From NCBI GenBank assembly GCA_027488255.1, contig JAIYBZ010000026.1, positions 1-64,000 of the forward strand: a DNA stretch of 64,000 nt, read 5' to 3'. The notes beneath the pieces were generated by a model, which searched no databases, was not told the DNA's origin, and worked only from the letters and a program-made list of their open reading frames with translations. This document shows, one piece after another, positions 53,218 to 61,813 of the stretch. The translations under genes were made by a program, and so were the position numbers. Source of the DNA: Comamonadaceae bacterium (GTDB lineage Bacteria; Pseudomonadota; Gammaproteobacteria; Burkholderiales; Burkholderiaceae_C). The first letter of the stretch is position 1; the number at the start of each line of letters is the position of its first letter.

Positions 53218-53625
53218 ATGTCTGAAACTCACCCCATCTCTGTCGCCTTGCCTACCGACCAAGAACTGGTGCTCAAGGTCATTCCTATGCCCGCCGACTG
53301 CAATGCCAGTGGCGATATTTTTGGCGGCTGGGTCATGGCGCAAGTGGACTTGGCCGGTGCGGTGTTGCCCGCCAGACGGGTGCGTGGGCGGCTGGTGACT
53401 GTGGCGGTGAATGAATTTATTTTCAAACAACCTGTCCGTGTGGGCGACATCCTGTCGTTTTTTTCGCGCATCGTGCGGGTCGGGCGCACCTCGGTCACGG
53501 TCAAGGTGGAAGTATTTGCAGAGCGCTTTCAGCTGCAAGGCCAATACATCAAAGTCACCGAAGCCCATCTGACCTATGTGGCCGTCGACGAACAAGGTCA
53601 GCCGCGCCTTGTGCCGGCCGAGTGA
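53218..53625 (+). CDS. yciA: Acyl-CoA thioesterase, YciA type
   Basis: A 135-residue hotdog-fold thioesterase. The family signature is PADCNASGDIFGGWVMAQVDLAG, quoted here in part as NASGDIFGGWVMAQ, holding the catalytic Asp. Hydrolyses a broad range of acyl-CoAs, hexameric in known members. ATG at 53218 preferred over a GTG two codons earlier. Convergent with the second thioesterase gene. Confidence 0.92.
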   Translation: MSETHPISVALPTDQELVLKVIPMPADCNASGDIFGGWVMAQVDLAGAVLPARRVRGRLVTVAVNEFIFKQPVRVGDILSFFSRIVRVGRTSVTVKVEVFAERFQLQGQYIKVTEAHLTYVAVDEQGQPRLVPAE

Positions 53626-53634
53626 AGGCCGGCA

Positions 53635-54147
53635 TCAAGACACGATGTAAGCGGCCGCCCCTGTCGACATCAGGGTGCCATCGGGGCCACAAAACTCCAT
53701 GCGCGAAGAGCCGACCCGCGAGCCCACGCGCAAGGTGTTGGCCGTGATGGTGAAAAAGGCCCCAATGCCCGGGCGCAAATAATCCACCCGCAAGTCGATG
53801 GTGCCCAACTTGGCAAAGCGCTCGAGCCGCTTGGCCGGTGTCTCGTCCAAATGCCGAGCCGCCAGCGTTGCCATCACCGCCGCACTGCCCACAGCATCAA
53901 GCACAGCGCTGATGACACCCCCATGAATGCGGTTGTAGGCAAAGTGCCCCACAAGCTCTGGCCGCATGTCGATGCGCGCCTCCACTCCGTCTGGCGATAC
54001 CTTCAGCAGTTTCAGCCCCAACATCTTGTTGAAGACGATTTTTTCTTCGTAGATCTGGCGGAAACCCTCCAGATAGTCGGGTTCAAAAATCGGAGTGGCG
54101 GCAAGGCCCTGGGGCATGTCGTTCGAGAGAGGTGCGGGCTTGACCAT
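53635..54147 (-). CDS. PaaI/YiiD-like thioesterase
   Basis: A 170-residue hotdog-fold protein: FNKMLGLKLLKVSPDGVEARI, then NRIHGGVISAVLDAVGSAAV with the catalytic region, then TIDLRVDYLRPG and GSRVGSSRMEFCGPDG. Related to PaaI and DUF4442 thioesterases. Its ATG overlaps the enoyl-CoA hydratase stop by one base (TGATG), so it probably removes CoA esters in the same pathway. Confidence 0.85.
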   Translation of the reverse strand: MVKPAPLSNDMPQGLAATPIFEPDYLEGFRQIYEEKIVFNKMLGLKLLKVSPDGVEARIDMRPELVGHFAYNRIHGGVISAVLDAVGSAAVMATLAARHLDETPAKRLERFAKLGTIDLRVDYLRPGIGAFFTITANTLRVGSRVGSSRMEFCGPDGTLMSTGAAAYIVS

Positions 54148-54911
54148 CAGAGTTTTGAAAAATCAGGCTTGCGCTTTTCCATGAATGCACCAAAGGCTTC
54201 TTTGGCGGCCGGCTCTTTGAGCATGCGACCAAAACTGGTGCCTTCTTCGGCCATTTTTTGCATGACCATGGCTTGCTCGTGCCCTTTCATCAAGCGCTTG
54301 GTCTCGACCAAAGACGACAAGGGCTTGGCGGCCAATTTGCGTGCTTGCGCTTGCGCATAGCCATTGACCTCGGTGGGGGGCAGCACCCGGTTGACCAAGC
54401 CCACCTCTTGCGCAGCTTCGGCAAAAAAGGGCTCGCCCAAGAGCAAGGCCTCTGCAGCACGGTGGTAGCCAAACATGCGCGGCACCAACAAGCTGGAGGC
54501 AGCTTCGGGGCACAAGCCCAAATTGACAAACGGCATAGAGAAGGCGGCGTTGTCGCCGGCGTACACCAAATCACAGTGAAACAACAAGGTGGTGCCAATG
54601 CCAACAGCCGGGCCGGCCACAGCGGCCATCAGCGGCTTTTCAAAGGTGGCGATGCCACGCAAAAACCGGAAGACCGGAGAGTCTTGCGTGCTGGGAGGTT
54701 GGTTCAAAAAATCGCCAATGTCATTGCCCGCACTGAAGATGCTCTCGTGCCCCTGAAACAAGACGACCCGAACTTTTTCATCGGTCGCCGCTTGCGCCAC
54801 TGCGTCGGCCATGGCGGCATACATGGCTGCCGTGATGGAGTTCTTTTTATCCAGTCGGTTGAAGGTGATGGTCATCACCCCAGCGTCGAGGTGGGTCAGG
54901 ATGTCAGACAT
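54147..54911 (-). CDS. Enoyl-CoA hydratase/isomerase family protein
   Basis: A 254-residue crotonase-fold enzyme. The oxyanion-hole parts are HESIFSAGNDIGDFLNQ and AVAGPAVGIGTTLLFHCDLV; the later FVNLGLCPEAASSLLVPRM has a Glu in the usual catalytic position. Acts on enoyl- or hydroxyacyl-CoA in beta-oxidation. Operon with the thioesterase gene; an acyl-CoA dehydrogenase lies upstream. Confidence 0.92.
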   Translation of the reverse strand: MSDILTHLDAGVMTITFNRLDKKNSITAAMYAAMADAVAQAATDEKVRVVLFQGHESIFSAGNDIGDFLNQPPSTQDSPVFRFLRGIATFEKPLMAAVAGPAVGIGTTLLFHCDLVYAGDNAAFSMPFVNLGLCPEAASSLLVPRMFGYHRAAEALLLGEPFFAEAAQEVGLVNRVLPPTEVNGYAQAQARKLAAKPLSSLVETKRLMKGHEQAMVMQKMAEEGTSFGRMLKEPAAKEAFGAFMEKRKPDFSKL

Positions 54912-54949
54912 GTTGTTCCTTATGGTGAGGTGGAGGTGCCATCAGGCTT

Positions 54950-55393
54950 TCACTGAACCCGGATCCAGGTTTGGGTCCGGCCCAGCATGGGGGCACCGAT
55001 GTACCCGCGAACTTCGAGCTTTTTACCGCCCTCAATGGGGGTGAGGCGCAAGCTGTAATTCTTACCATTTTCGGGATCGAGAATTTTCCCACCTTCCCAA
55101 ACCAATTTGCCATCGGCCTGTTGTCCGCCCCGAATGATTTCCATGCCAATCTTGGGTTTGTCTTTGCGGTCATCGGTGCACAGATTGCAATTGGGCTCTG
55201 CACTGGGCGTGGCCAGCAATGACCTTTCCACCACGCCCGAGAGCGCGCCCGATGCGTTTTGGCTAATCCGAATCTCAGCCTTGGCTTGCTTGGTTTCATC
55301 GTCAATGCTGCGCCACAGACCGAGTGGACTCATCTGGGCCTGAGCGACTGCGGTCAATAAGCTGAGGGCCAAGCCCAAAGTGATGCGGTTCAT
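54950..55393 (-). CDS. DUF2147 domain periplasmic protein
   Basis: A 147-residue secreted protein, signal peptide MNRITLGLALSLLTAVAQA. DUF2147 features: MSPLGLWRSIDDETKQAKAE, NCNLCTDDRKDKPKIGMEII and GYIGAPMLGRTQTWIRV. The Cys pair CNLC may be disulphide-bonded. An alternative ATG at 55426 overlaps the acyl-CoA dehydrogenase stop as ATGA. Function unknown; members are found near lipid genes. Confidence 0.85.
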   Translation of the reverse strand: MNRITLGLALSLLTAVAQAQMSPLGLWRSIDDETKQAKAEIRISQNASGALSGVVERSLLATPSAEPNCNLCTDDRKDKPKIGMEIIRGGQQADGKLVWEGGKILDPENGKNYSLRLTPIEGGKKLEVRGYIGAPMLGRTQTWIRVQ

Positions 55394-55422
55394 GGTGTGC
55401 TTTCGATTGAATGTGTGCGTGC

Positions 55423-57234
55423 TCATGCCAAGGCGGCGTCGGTGTCCATCAAGGCATCGCTGCCCGAACGGATGCGGCGCATGAGGCTGGAAGTCTCGGG
55501 CATCAAGCGGGTGAAGTAAAAGCGAGCCGTTTGCAACTTGGCTTGGTAGAAGGGATCTGGGCGTTGCGCCTCTTCTTCGGCCTCGGCCAATTTTTGCAAA
55601 GCGATTTGTGCCGAGCGTGCCCAAAAATAACCCAACACCAAATGGCCGACCACCCGCAGGTAGTCCACAGCAGCAGCGCCCACTTCATCGGCATTGCTCA
55701 TGGCCTTCATGCCCACTTCGCCGGTCAACTGCGTCAGCTTTTGGCCCAAGTCGGCCAAAGGCTTGATGAATTCGCCCATGGCTTCGTTGCCCATTTCGGC
55801 CTTCACCAATTGCTCGACCAACTTGCCAAACTTTTTGAGTGAAGCCCCTTGGTTGCCCAACACCTTGCGCCCCAACAAATCGAGTGACTGGATGGTGTTG
55901 GTGCCCTCATAAATCATGTTGATGCGGGCATCGCGGACAAACTGCTCCATGCCCCATTCTTTGATGTAACCATGGCCGCCAAAGACCTGCTGGCACTCGG
56001 TGGTCGATTGCCAAGCGTTGTCGGTGATGAAGGCTTTGACAATGGGCGTGAGCAAGGCCACCATTTCAGCCGCTTCGGCTCGCTCGGCCTCATCGGGGTG
56101 GTTGACTTCTTTGTCGAGCAACAAGGCACAAAAACATGCCAAGGCACGGCCGCCTTCGGCATAGGCCTTGGCGGTCAACAGCATGCGTCGCACATCGGGG
56201 TGCACGATGATCGGATCGGCGGGTTTGCCGGGCGCCTTGACCCCAGTGAGCGATCGCATTTGGACGCGGTCTTTGGCATAAGCCAAGGCATTTTGGTAAG
56301 CCACTTCGGTCAGGCCGAGGGACTGGTTGCCGACCCCCAAACGCGCGGCATTCATCATGACAAACATGGCCGCCAACCCTTTGTTGGGCTGCCCCACCAT
56401 CGTGCCCACGGCCTCGTCCAACACCATCTGGCAAGTGGAGTTGCCGTGGATGCCCATTTTGTGCTCCAGGCCGCCGCAATAAATGCCGTTGCGCTCGCCA
56501 ATGCTGCCATCGGCAGCCACTTTAAATTTGGGCACCAAGAACAAGCTGATGCCTTTGCTGCCGGGAGGGGCATCGGGCAGTCGGGCCAACACCAAATGCA
56601 CGATGTTGGCGGCCAAATCGTGCTCGCCTGCGCTTATGAAGATTTTTTGCCCCGTGATGCGGTAAGTGCCATCGGCCTGTGGCTCTGCTTTGCTGCGCAA
56701 CAAGCCCAAGTCGGTGCCGCAATGCGGCTCGGTCAAGCACATGGTGCCGGTCCATTCGCCACTGGTCAGCTTGGGCAAGAACAGCGCTTTTTGCTCGGGT
56801 GTTCCGTGGGCGTGCAAGGCTTCGTAGGCGCCGTGCGACAAGCCCGGATACATGGTCCACGCCTGGTTGGAAGAATTGAGCATTTCATAAAAGCACTGGT
56901 TCACCACAAATGGCAAGCCTTGTCCGCCATAGTCCGGGTCGCAACTGAGCGAGGGCCACCCCCCCGCCACATATTGCGCATACGCCGCTTTGAAACCGTC
57001 AGGCGCCTTCACCTCGTGCGTATCACGGTTGAGTTGACAGCCTTGGGCATCGCCAGAAATATTGATCGGGAAAATCACCTCGGATGCAAATTTCCCCCCC
57101 TCTTCCAACACCGCATTGATGGTGTCCGGGTCGATGTCTGCATGCTTGGGCAAAGCCTTCAAGGCCTCTGAAACTTCGAGCAACTCGTGCAGAACAAACT
57201 GCATGTCACGAAGAGGTGGGTTGTAGACAGGCAT
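55423..57234 (-). CDS. Acyl-CoA dehydrogenase (long form, FadE-like branch)
   Basis: A 603-residue flavoprotein that makes the trans-2 double bond of acyl-CoA. Characteristic sequences are MCLTEPHCGTDLGLLRSKA, GQKIFISAGEHDLAANI, the substrate-binding NAARLGVGNQSLGLTEVAYQ and VFGGHGYIKEWGMEQFVRDA with the nearby YEGTNTIQSLDLLGRKVL. The C-terminal extension (~470-600) marks the long DUF-type branch common in betaproteobacteria. A TetR regulator lies just upstream on the same strand and may control it. Confidence 0.95.
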   Translation of the reverse strand: MPVYNPPLRDMQFVLHELLEVSEALKALPKHADIDPDTINAVLEEGGKFASEVIFPINISGDAQGCQLNRDTHEVKAPDGFKAAYAQYVAGGWPSLSCDPDYGGQGLPFVVNQCFYEMLNSSNQAWTMYPGLSHGAYEALHAHGTPEQKALFLPKLTSGEWTGTMCLTEPHCGTDLGLLRSKAEPQADGTYRITGQKIFISAGEHDLAANIVHLVLARLPDAPPGSKGISLFLVPKFKVAADGSIGERNGIYCGGLEHKMGIHGNSTCQMVLDEAVGTMVGQPNKGLAAMFVMMNAARLGVGNQSLGLTEVAYQNALAYAKDRVQMRSLTGVKAPGKPADPIIVHPDVRRMLLTAKAYAEGGRALACFCALLLDKEVNHPDEAERAEAAEMVALLTPIVKAFITDNAWQSTTECQQVFGGHGYIKEWGMEQFVRDARINMIYEGTNTIQSLDLLGRKVLGNQGASLKKFGKLVEQLVKAEMGNEAMGEFIKPLADLGQKLTQLTGEVGMKAMSNADEVGAAAVDYLRVVGHLVLGYFWARSAQIALQKLAEAEEEAQRPDPFYQAKLQTARFYFTRLMPETSSLMRRIRSGSDALMDTDAALA

Positions 57235-57294
57235 GGCGTTTCCTTGTGAAGTAATTGAAGATCTGCGAAAGGGAAAAATCTGTGTCGATGCTGA

Positions 57295-58038
57295 TCAGCG
57301 TTTGGCGTTGACGGATTTGAGCGTGCTGGTTTTCGCTGACCGGGTTTTGCCAGCAACAGGCTGGGCCACCAATGTCGGGTGGGGACCACACGCATACCGC
57401 GACAAGATGTGCGAAAAGCCTTGGCGCGCACGCTCGGTTGCACCGGGATTTCTCAAAAACCGGGCTTCGTAATGCAAGGCCAAAATCAGTCCATGAATTT
57501 CAAAAGCAATTTGGTGGGCATCGGACTCGCGGCTCAAGTGCCCCTCTTCTTGCGCCAATTCAACGGCTCGCCGCAAAGCGCTTTGCCAACCGGCCACTGA
57601 CGAGGCCAAGGCATCTCGCACCGGCCCGGTGCGGTCATCAAACTCCACTGCGCCGCTGATGTAAATGCACCCTGAATCAATTTCAGTGGAGGTTTGCACC
57701 ATCCAGTTGTCAAACATCGCCTGCAAACGCGGCACCCCTCGCGGGTGCTTCATGGCCGCATAAAACACCTCGGCTTCAAAGCGCTCATGGTATTCACGAA
57801 TGACCGAAATTTGCAATTCTTCACGCGACCCAAAATGGGCAAACACCCCCGACTTGCTCATGCCCGTGACCTCGGCCAAAGCGCCGATGGACAAGCCTTC
57901 CAAGCCGATTTGCGACGCCAGTCCCAGTGCCGCATCGATGATCACGGCCTTGGTCTGCTGGCCCTTGATCAGGACACGGCGACCCGCTTCGGGCACCGGC
58001 AGGGTTTCGACTTTGGCAACAGATGAAGAATCAGACAT
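57295..58038 (-). CDS. TetR-family transcriptional regulator
   Basis: A 247-residue regulator; HTH region IGLEGLSIGALAEVTGMSKS followed by GVFAHFGSREELQISVIREY. The large ligand domain (~75-220) includes SGCIYISGAVEFDDRTGPVR. A second ATG six bases upstream (58044) coincides with the edge of a 30-bp palindrome. Position upstream of the acyl-CoA dehydrogenase gene suggests a fatty-acid or acyl-CoA responsive repressor, consistent with the TetR group that controls beta-oxidation; not proven. Confidence 0.9.
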   Translation of the reverse strand: MSDSSSVAKVETLPVPEAGRRVLIKGQQTKAVIIDAALGLASQIGLEGLSIGALAEVTGMSKSGVFAHFGSREELQISVIREYHERFEAEVFYAAMKHPRGVPRLQAMFDNWMVQTSTEIDSGCIYISGAVEFDDRTGPVRDALASSVAGWQSALRRAVELAQEEGHLSRESDAHQIAFEIHGLILALHYEARFLRNPGATERARQGFSHILSRYACGPHPTLVAQPVAGKTRSAKTSTLKSVNAKR

Positions 58039-58043
58039 GGGCA

Positions 58044-58073
58044 TGCAAAAAAGAACGACCGTTCTATTTTGCA
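58044..58073. promoter_or_regulatory. 30-bp palindromic operator at the TetR gene start
   Basis: Arms TGCAAAAAAGAACG and CGTTCTATTTTGCA (13 of 14 pairs match) around a 2-base AC. The core AGAACG-AC-CGTTCT is perfect. It starts six bases before the chosen ATG, so binding would block transcription or loading. Very likely the autoregulatory TetR site. Confidence 0.8.
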
Positions 58074-58161
58074 TCAAAAAAACCGGAGCGTGCCAACATC
58101 CCTGCAGGAATCAGGGTAAATCGGGAGGGCCCCTTCATCGCGAAGGGGCCGTGGTCTGGCC

Positions 58162-59025
58162 TCAGGCCTTGAAGGCCACCACTTTTTGGCTTTGCTCGCC
58201 CAAGCCGTCAATGCCCAAGCGCAGGGTGTCGCCCTTTTTCAAATAAACCGGCGCAGGTTTGCCGTCTTTTTTGATGCCCATGCCCACACCCGGCGGGGTG
58301 CCGGTGGTGATGATGTCGCCCGGCTCGAGCGTCATGAATTGGCTGACGTAGCTGACCAATTTCGCCACGCCAAAAATCATGGTCTTGGTGTTGCCGGTTT
58401 GCATGCGCACCCCGTTCAGATCCAGCCACATGCCCAAGGCTTGCGGGTTGGGCACTTCGTCACGCGTGACCAGCCACGGGCCTACTGGGCCAAAGGTGTC
58501 GCAGCCCTTGCCCTTGTCCCAAGTGGCGCCACGCTCCAACTGATACTCACGCTCGCTCACGTCGTTGATGACGCAATAACCGGCCACATGGTTCAAAGCC
58601 TCTTTTTGCGAGACATAGCGGGTGCGCGTGCCAATGACGATGCCCAACTCGACTTCCCAGTCGGTCTTTTTAGAGCCTTTGGGCAACATGACATCGTCGT
58701 TCGCCCCTTGAATGCAAGAAATCGCTTTGGTGAACACAATGGGCTCGGCCGGAATGGGCATGCCCGATTCGGCCGCGTGGTCGGCGTAGTTCAAGCCAAT
58801 TGCAATGAACTTGCTGGTGTAAGAGATGGGGGTACCAAAGCGTTTTTTGCCGCGCACCAAGGGCAATTTGTCGGTTTTGACTTTGGCCAATTTGGCCAAT
58901 GCCGCGTCGTTCAACAGGTCTGGCGAGATGTCTTTGACCACCCCACTCAGATCGCGCAAGCGGCCTTGGGCATCGATCAAACCTGGTTTTTCTTTGCCGA
59001 CTTGGCCATATCGAACGAGTTTCAT
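58162..59025 (-). CDS. Fumarylacetoacetate hydrolase-fold enzyme (diketo-deoxy sugar-acid hydrolase-like)
   Basis: A 287-residue FAH-family enzyme. Markers are IGLNYADHAAESG, EPIVFTKAISCIQGAND, the metal site DWEVELGIVIGTRTRYV, VINDVSEREYQLERG, DTFGPVGPWLVT and GDIITTGTPPGVGMG. Homologues include ureidoglycolate lyase-like enzymes and 2,4-diketo-3-deoxy-L-fuconate hydrolase. As the last gene of an operon with an enolase-superfamily dehydratase and two SDRs, the latter is more likely: cleavage to pyruvate and lactate or a hydroxyacid. Start MKLVRYGQVG. Confidence 0.88.
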   Translation of the reverse strand: MKLVRYGQVGKEKPGLIDAQGRLRDLSGVVKDISPDLLNDAALAKLAKVKTDKLPLVRGKKRFGTPISYTSKFIAIGLNYADHAAESGMPIPAEPIVFTKAISCIQGANDDVMLPKGSKKTDWEVELGIVIGTRTRYVSQKEALNHVAGYCVINDVSEREYQLERGATWDKGKGCDTFGPVGPWLVTRDEVPNPQALGMWLDLNGVRMQTGNTKTMIFGVAKLVSYVSQFMTLEPGDIITTGTPPGVGMGIKKDGKPAPVYLKKGDTLRLGIDGLGEQSQKVVAFKA

Positions 59026-59047
59026 AAAACCTCTCTGAGTAAAAAAT

Positions 59048-59806
59048 TCAATACGTGGAACGACCACCGGACAAGTCAAAGACCGCCCCAGTGGAAAAGG
59101 AACATTCTTCGGTGCTGAGCCAAGTGACCATGGCCGCCACTTCTTCGGGTTCGCCAAAGCGGGCCATGGGAATTTTGGACAACATGAATTGAATGTGCTC
59201 GGGGGTCATTTGATCAAAGATCGCGGTTTTTACAGCCGCCGGGGTGACACAGTTCACGCGCACACCGGTGTCAGCGAGTTCCTTGCCCAACGATTTGGTC
59301 AGGCCAATCACCGCTGCCTTGCTGGCGCTGTAGGCACTGGCGTTGGGGTTGCCGTCTTTGCCGGCCACCGAAGCGATGTTGACAATGCGGCCGTATTGGC
59401 GGGCTTTCATGTGCGCACTCAATTCTCGGCAGCAATAAAACAAGCCGTGCACATTGACCTCAAACACTTGCTTCCAAGCTTCCACCGGATAGTCCCACAC
59501 CTTGGTGTTGGGCCCCGTGATGCCGGCGCTGTTGACCAGCACATCCACCCCCGCCATGGCGGTGGTCTGCGCGGTGGCCCGCTGCACAGAGGCGTGGTCG
59601 GTCACATCAACCGTCACCGCCTGGACTTCGGCGCCGGGCTGCAAGGCTCTTAACTTCGCGGCAGCGGCGTCCATGCCCTCTGCATCGCGGTCCCAAATCG
59701 TGAGCCGCGCACCCGACGCCAGCATGCGTTGTGCAATGGCAAATCCGAGACCGGTGGCGCCACCGGTGATGACCGCGTGGCGGCCTTTCATGTCCAGCAA
59801 ATTCAT
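59048..59806 (-). CDS. Short-chain dehydrogenase/reductase, SDR 1
   Basis: A 252-residue classical SDR. Cofactor motif ITGGATGLGFAIAQR, NSAGITG, catalytic Tyr-Lys in ASAYSASKAAVIGLTKSLG and the following VNCVTPAAVKTAIFD. In the sugar-acid operon it may be the first sugar dehydrogenase or a second polyol step; the substrate is unknown. The start MNLLDMKGRHA is preferred over one seven codons upstream. Confidence 0.88.
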   Translation of the reverse strand: MNLLDMKGRHAVITGGATGLGFAIAQRMLASGARLTIWDRDAEGMDAAAAKLRALQPGAEVQAVTVDVTDHASVQRATAQTTAMAGVDVLVNSAGITGPNTKVWDYPVEAWKQVFEVNVHGLFYCCRELSAHMKARQYGRIVNIASVAGKDGNPNASAYSASKAAVIGLTKSLGKELADTGVRVNCVTPAAVKTAIFDQMTPEHIQFMLSKIPMARFGEPEEVAAMVTWLSTEECSFSTGAVFDLSGGRSTY

Positions 59807-59823
59807 GGGTACTTTCTGCGGGC

Positions 59824-60573
59824 TCAAATGGTCATGCCACCATCGACCATGTAAGCGTTACCGGTCGCAAAGATCGATTCGTCAGAAGCCAAAAAGGTGA
59901 CGATGGGGGCAATCTCAGAGGCCTGCGCCAAACGCCCCATGGGTTGGCGGTTGATGAAGTCCTTGCGCGCCTGCACCGGGTCGGCATAGCTGTTGATGCG
60001 GTCTTGCAGCGAAGGCGTGTCCACCGTGCCCGGGCAGATCGCATTGCAACGAATGCCTTGGCGCACAAAGTCTGCGGCGACGCTTTTGGTGAGCCCAATC
60101 ACCGCTGCCTTGCTGGTGCCATAGATGAAGCGGTTGGGCAGCCCCTTGATGCTGGAACACACACTGGCCATGTTGATGATGCTGGCACCCCGCCCGTCTT
60201 TCTCAAACTGCGCGACCATTTTGGGAAGAGCGGCTTGAATCATCCAATACTGCGAACGCACATTCAGATTGAAGGCGAAATTCCAATCGTCGTCTTGCGC
60301 GGCCAAGATGCTGCCGTTGTGCACGAAACCTGCGCAATTGAACAAAATATCGATGCGCTCCAAGCTGGCGACTTGGGCGGTTATGGCTTGCTTGTCCAAC
60401 ACATTCAAGACCGCGGTGTGGACGTTGGCCACACCTTGATACGACTTGAGCAATTCTGCATTGACATCGGTCGCATAAACAGTCGCACCTTCGGCAGCCA
60501 TGGCCAAGGCGGCGGCTTGGCCAATGCCCTGACCTGCAGCGGTGACCAGTGCGGTTTTTCCTTTGAGTCTCAT
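59824..60573 (-). CDS. Short-chain dehydrogenase/reductase, SDR 2 (2-keto-3-deoxy-L-fuconate dehydrogenase-like)
   Basis: A 249-residue classical SDR: VTAAGQGIGQAAALAMA (cofactor loop), FNCAGFVHNG, and Tyr-Lys in FIYGTSKAAVIGLTKSVAADF. Features DRINSYADPVQARKDFINRQ and MGRLAQASEIAPIV resemble 2-keto-3-deoxy-L-fuconate dehydrogenases. Its ATG overlaps the dehydratase stop by four bases (ATGA), which supports consecutive steps in a pathway. Confidence 0.88.
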   Translation of the reverse strand: MRLKGKTALVTAAGQGIGQAAALAMAAEGATVYATDVNAELLKSYQGVANVHTAVLNVLDKQAITAQVASLERIDILFNCAGFVHNGSILAAQDDDWNFAFNLNVRSQYWMIQAALPKMVAQFEKDGRGASIINMASVCSSIKGLPNRFIYGTSKAAVIGLTKSVAADFVRQGIRCNAICPGTVDTPSLQDRINSYADPVQARKDFINRQPMGRLAQASEIAPIVTFLASDESIFATGNAYMVDGGMTI

Positions 60574-61685
60574 GAGGCCTTGATCTCCAGATGGGTGATT
60601 TGTCTTTGCGCAATCGCTTGCCAGTCCCAGGCGATCCCCAGCCCGGGGCTTTCTGGCGGAGTGGCAAAGCCGTCCACCACGTTCAGACGCGAGGTGGTGA
60701 TGTCATCGAGCTGCGGAATGTATTCCACCCAAGTCGCGTTGGGCACGGCCGCACAAAGACTCACATGCAGCTCCATCAGGAAGTGCGGGCACACGGCCAC
60801 GTCAAACGTTTCGGCCAAATGCGCGGTCTTGATCCACGGCGTGATGCCACCGATGCGTGCCACATCGGGCTGCACGATCGAACAAGCGCCTTGCTCTAGG
60901 TATTCGCGAAATTGCATCGGGTGGTACATCGACTCCCCCACCGCCACGGGAATGGTCGTGTGCTCCCGCAACTGCCGGTGTCCCGACACATCTTCAGCGG
61001 GTAACGGCTCTTCGATCCAGGCCAAGCCCAGCCCCTCAAATGCCCGCGCACGGCGCACCACCTCGGCTCGGTTAAAACCCTGATTGGCATCGGTCATCAA
61101 TTCAAACCCCGGGCCAACGGCATCTCTGACCGCACTCAGGCGGGCCACGTCTTCGCTGACATGGGGTCGGCCAATCTTGATCTTGGCTCCCTTAAAGCCT
61201 TGGGCTTGCGCCTCTAGGGTTTGCGCCACCAAGGCTTCGGGCGACAAATGCAACCAGCCCCCTTCTGTGGTGTACAGCGGCACACGCGCCTGAGCCCCGC
61301 CGAGCAAGCGCCAAAGGGGCAATGCCTGGCTTTGCGCTCGCCAATCCCACAAGGCGGTGTCCACACAAGCCAACGCCAAGCTGGTCATGGCCCCCACCGC
61401 CGTGGCATGGGTGTGAAAGAACAGGTCTTTCCAAATGGCCTCGACCATCACCGGGTCGCGTCCGATCAATCGCGGCGCCAAATGGTCTTTGAGCAAAGCC
61501 ATGACCGAACTGCCGCCAGTGCCAATCGTGTAGGCATAGCCGGTGGCCTCAATGCCGTCGCTGCAGTGCAAGGTGAGCAGCAAAGTTTCTTGGGTCACAA
61601 ACGACTGAATGGCGTCGGTTCGCAAGACCTTGGGCGGCAAGTTCACTTGCCGAAGGCTCACTCGGTCAATGCGGACGTTGGACAT
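60570..61685 (-). CDS. Mandelate racemase/muconate lactonising family dehydratase
   Basis: A 371-residue enolase-superfamily protein. The Lys-x-Lys acid/base motif is GFKGAKIKIG; metal ligands are Asp in ELMTDANQGF, Glu in LAWIEEPLP and Glu in AVGESMYHP; a His is in AVCPHFLMELH. Such enzymes dehydrate acid sugars (L-fuconate, galactarate, rhamnonate and others). With a divergent GntR regulator and TRAP transporter, it probably opens the catabolism of an imported sugar acid. Confidence 0.9.
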   Translation of the reverse strand: MSNVRIDRVSLRQVNLPPKVLRTDAIQSFVTQETLLLTLHCSDGIEATGYAYTIGTGGSSVMALLKDHLAPRLIGRDPVMVEAIWKDLFFHTHATAVGAMTSLALACVDTALWDWRAQSQALPLWRLLGGAQARVPLYTTEGGWLHLSPEALVAQTLEAQAQGFKGAKIKIGRPHVSEDVARLSAVRDAVGPGFELMTDANQGFNRAEVVRRARAFEGLGLAWIEEPLPAEDVSGHRQLREHTTIPVAVGESMYHPMQFREYLEQGACSIVQPDVARIGGITPWIKTAHLAETFDVAVCPHFLMELHVSLCAAVPNATWVEYIPQLDDITTSRLNVVDGFATPPESPGLGIAWDWQAIAQRQITHLEIKAS

Positions 61686-61766
61686 GCAGATGCGGGTTTT
61701 GGAGTGAGGGTTTATGCGAAGTCAAAAGGGCTTGACCGCTTAAAACTGACCATGTGATGATTGTGC

Positions 61767-61783
61767 AACTGGTCTGACCACTT
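61767..61783. promoter_or_regulatory. FadR-type GntR operator between the dehydratase and regulator genes
   Basis: TGGTC-T-GACCA (61770-61780) is a perfect odd palindrome of the TGGTxxxACCA kind known for FadR-subfamily GntR proteins; two more A-T pairs beyond a C-C mismatch extend it to 17 bp. It lies 31 bp before the regulator gene and 82 bp from the dehydratase start, so it could serve both directions. Confidence 0.75.
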
Positions 61784-61813
61784 GTCCAATTCGCGTTATC
61801 CCTGATCTGCCAG

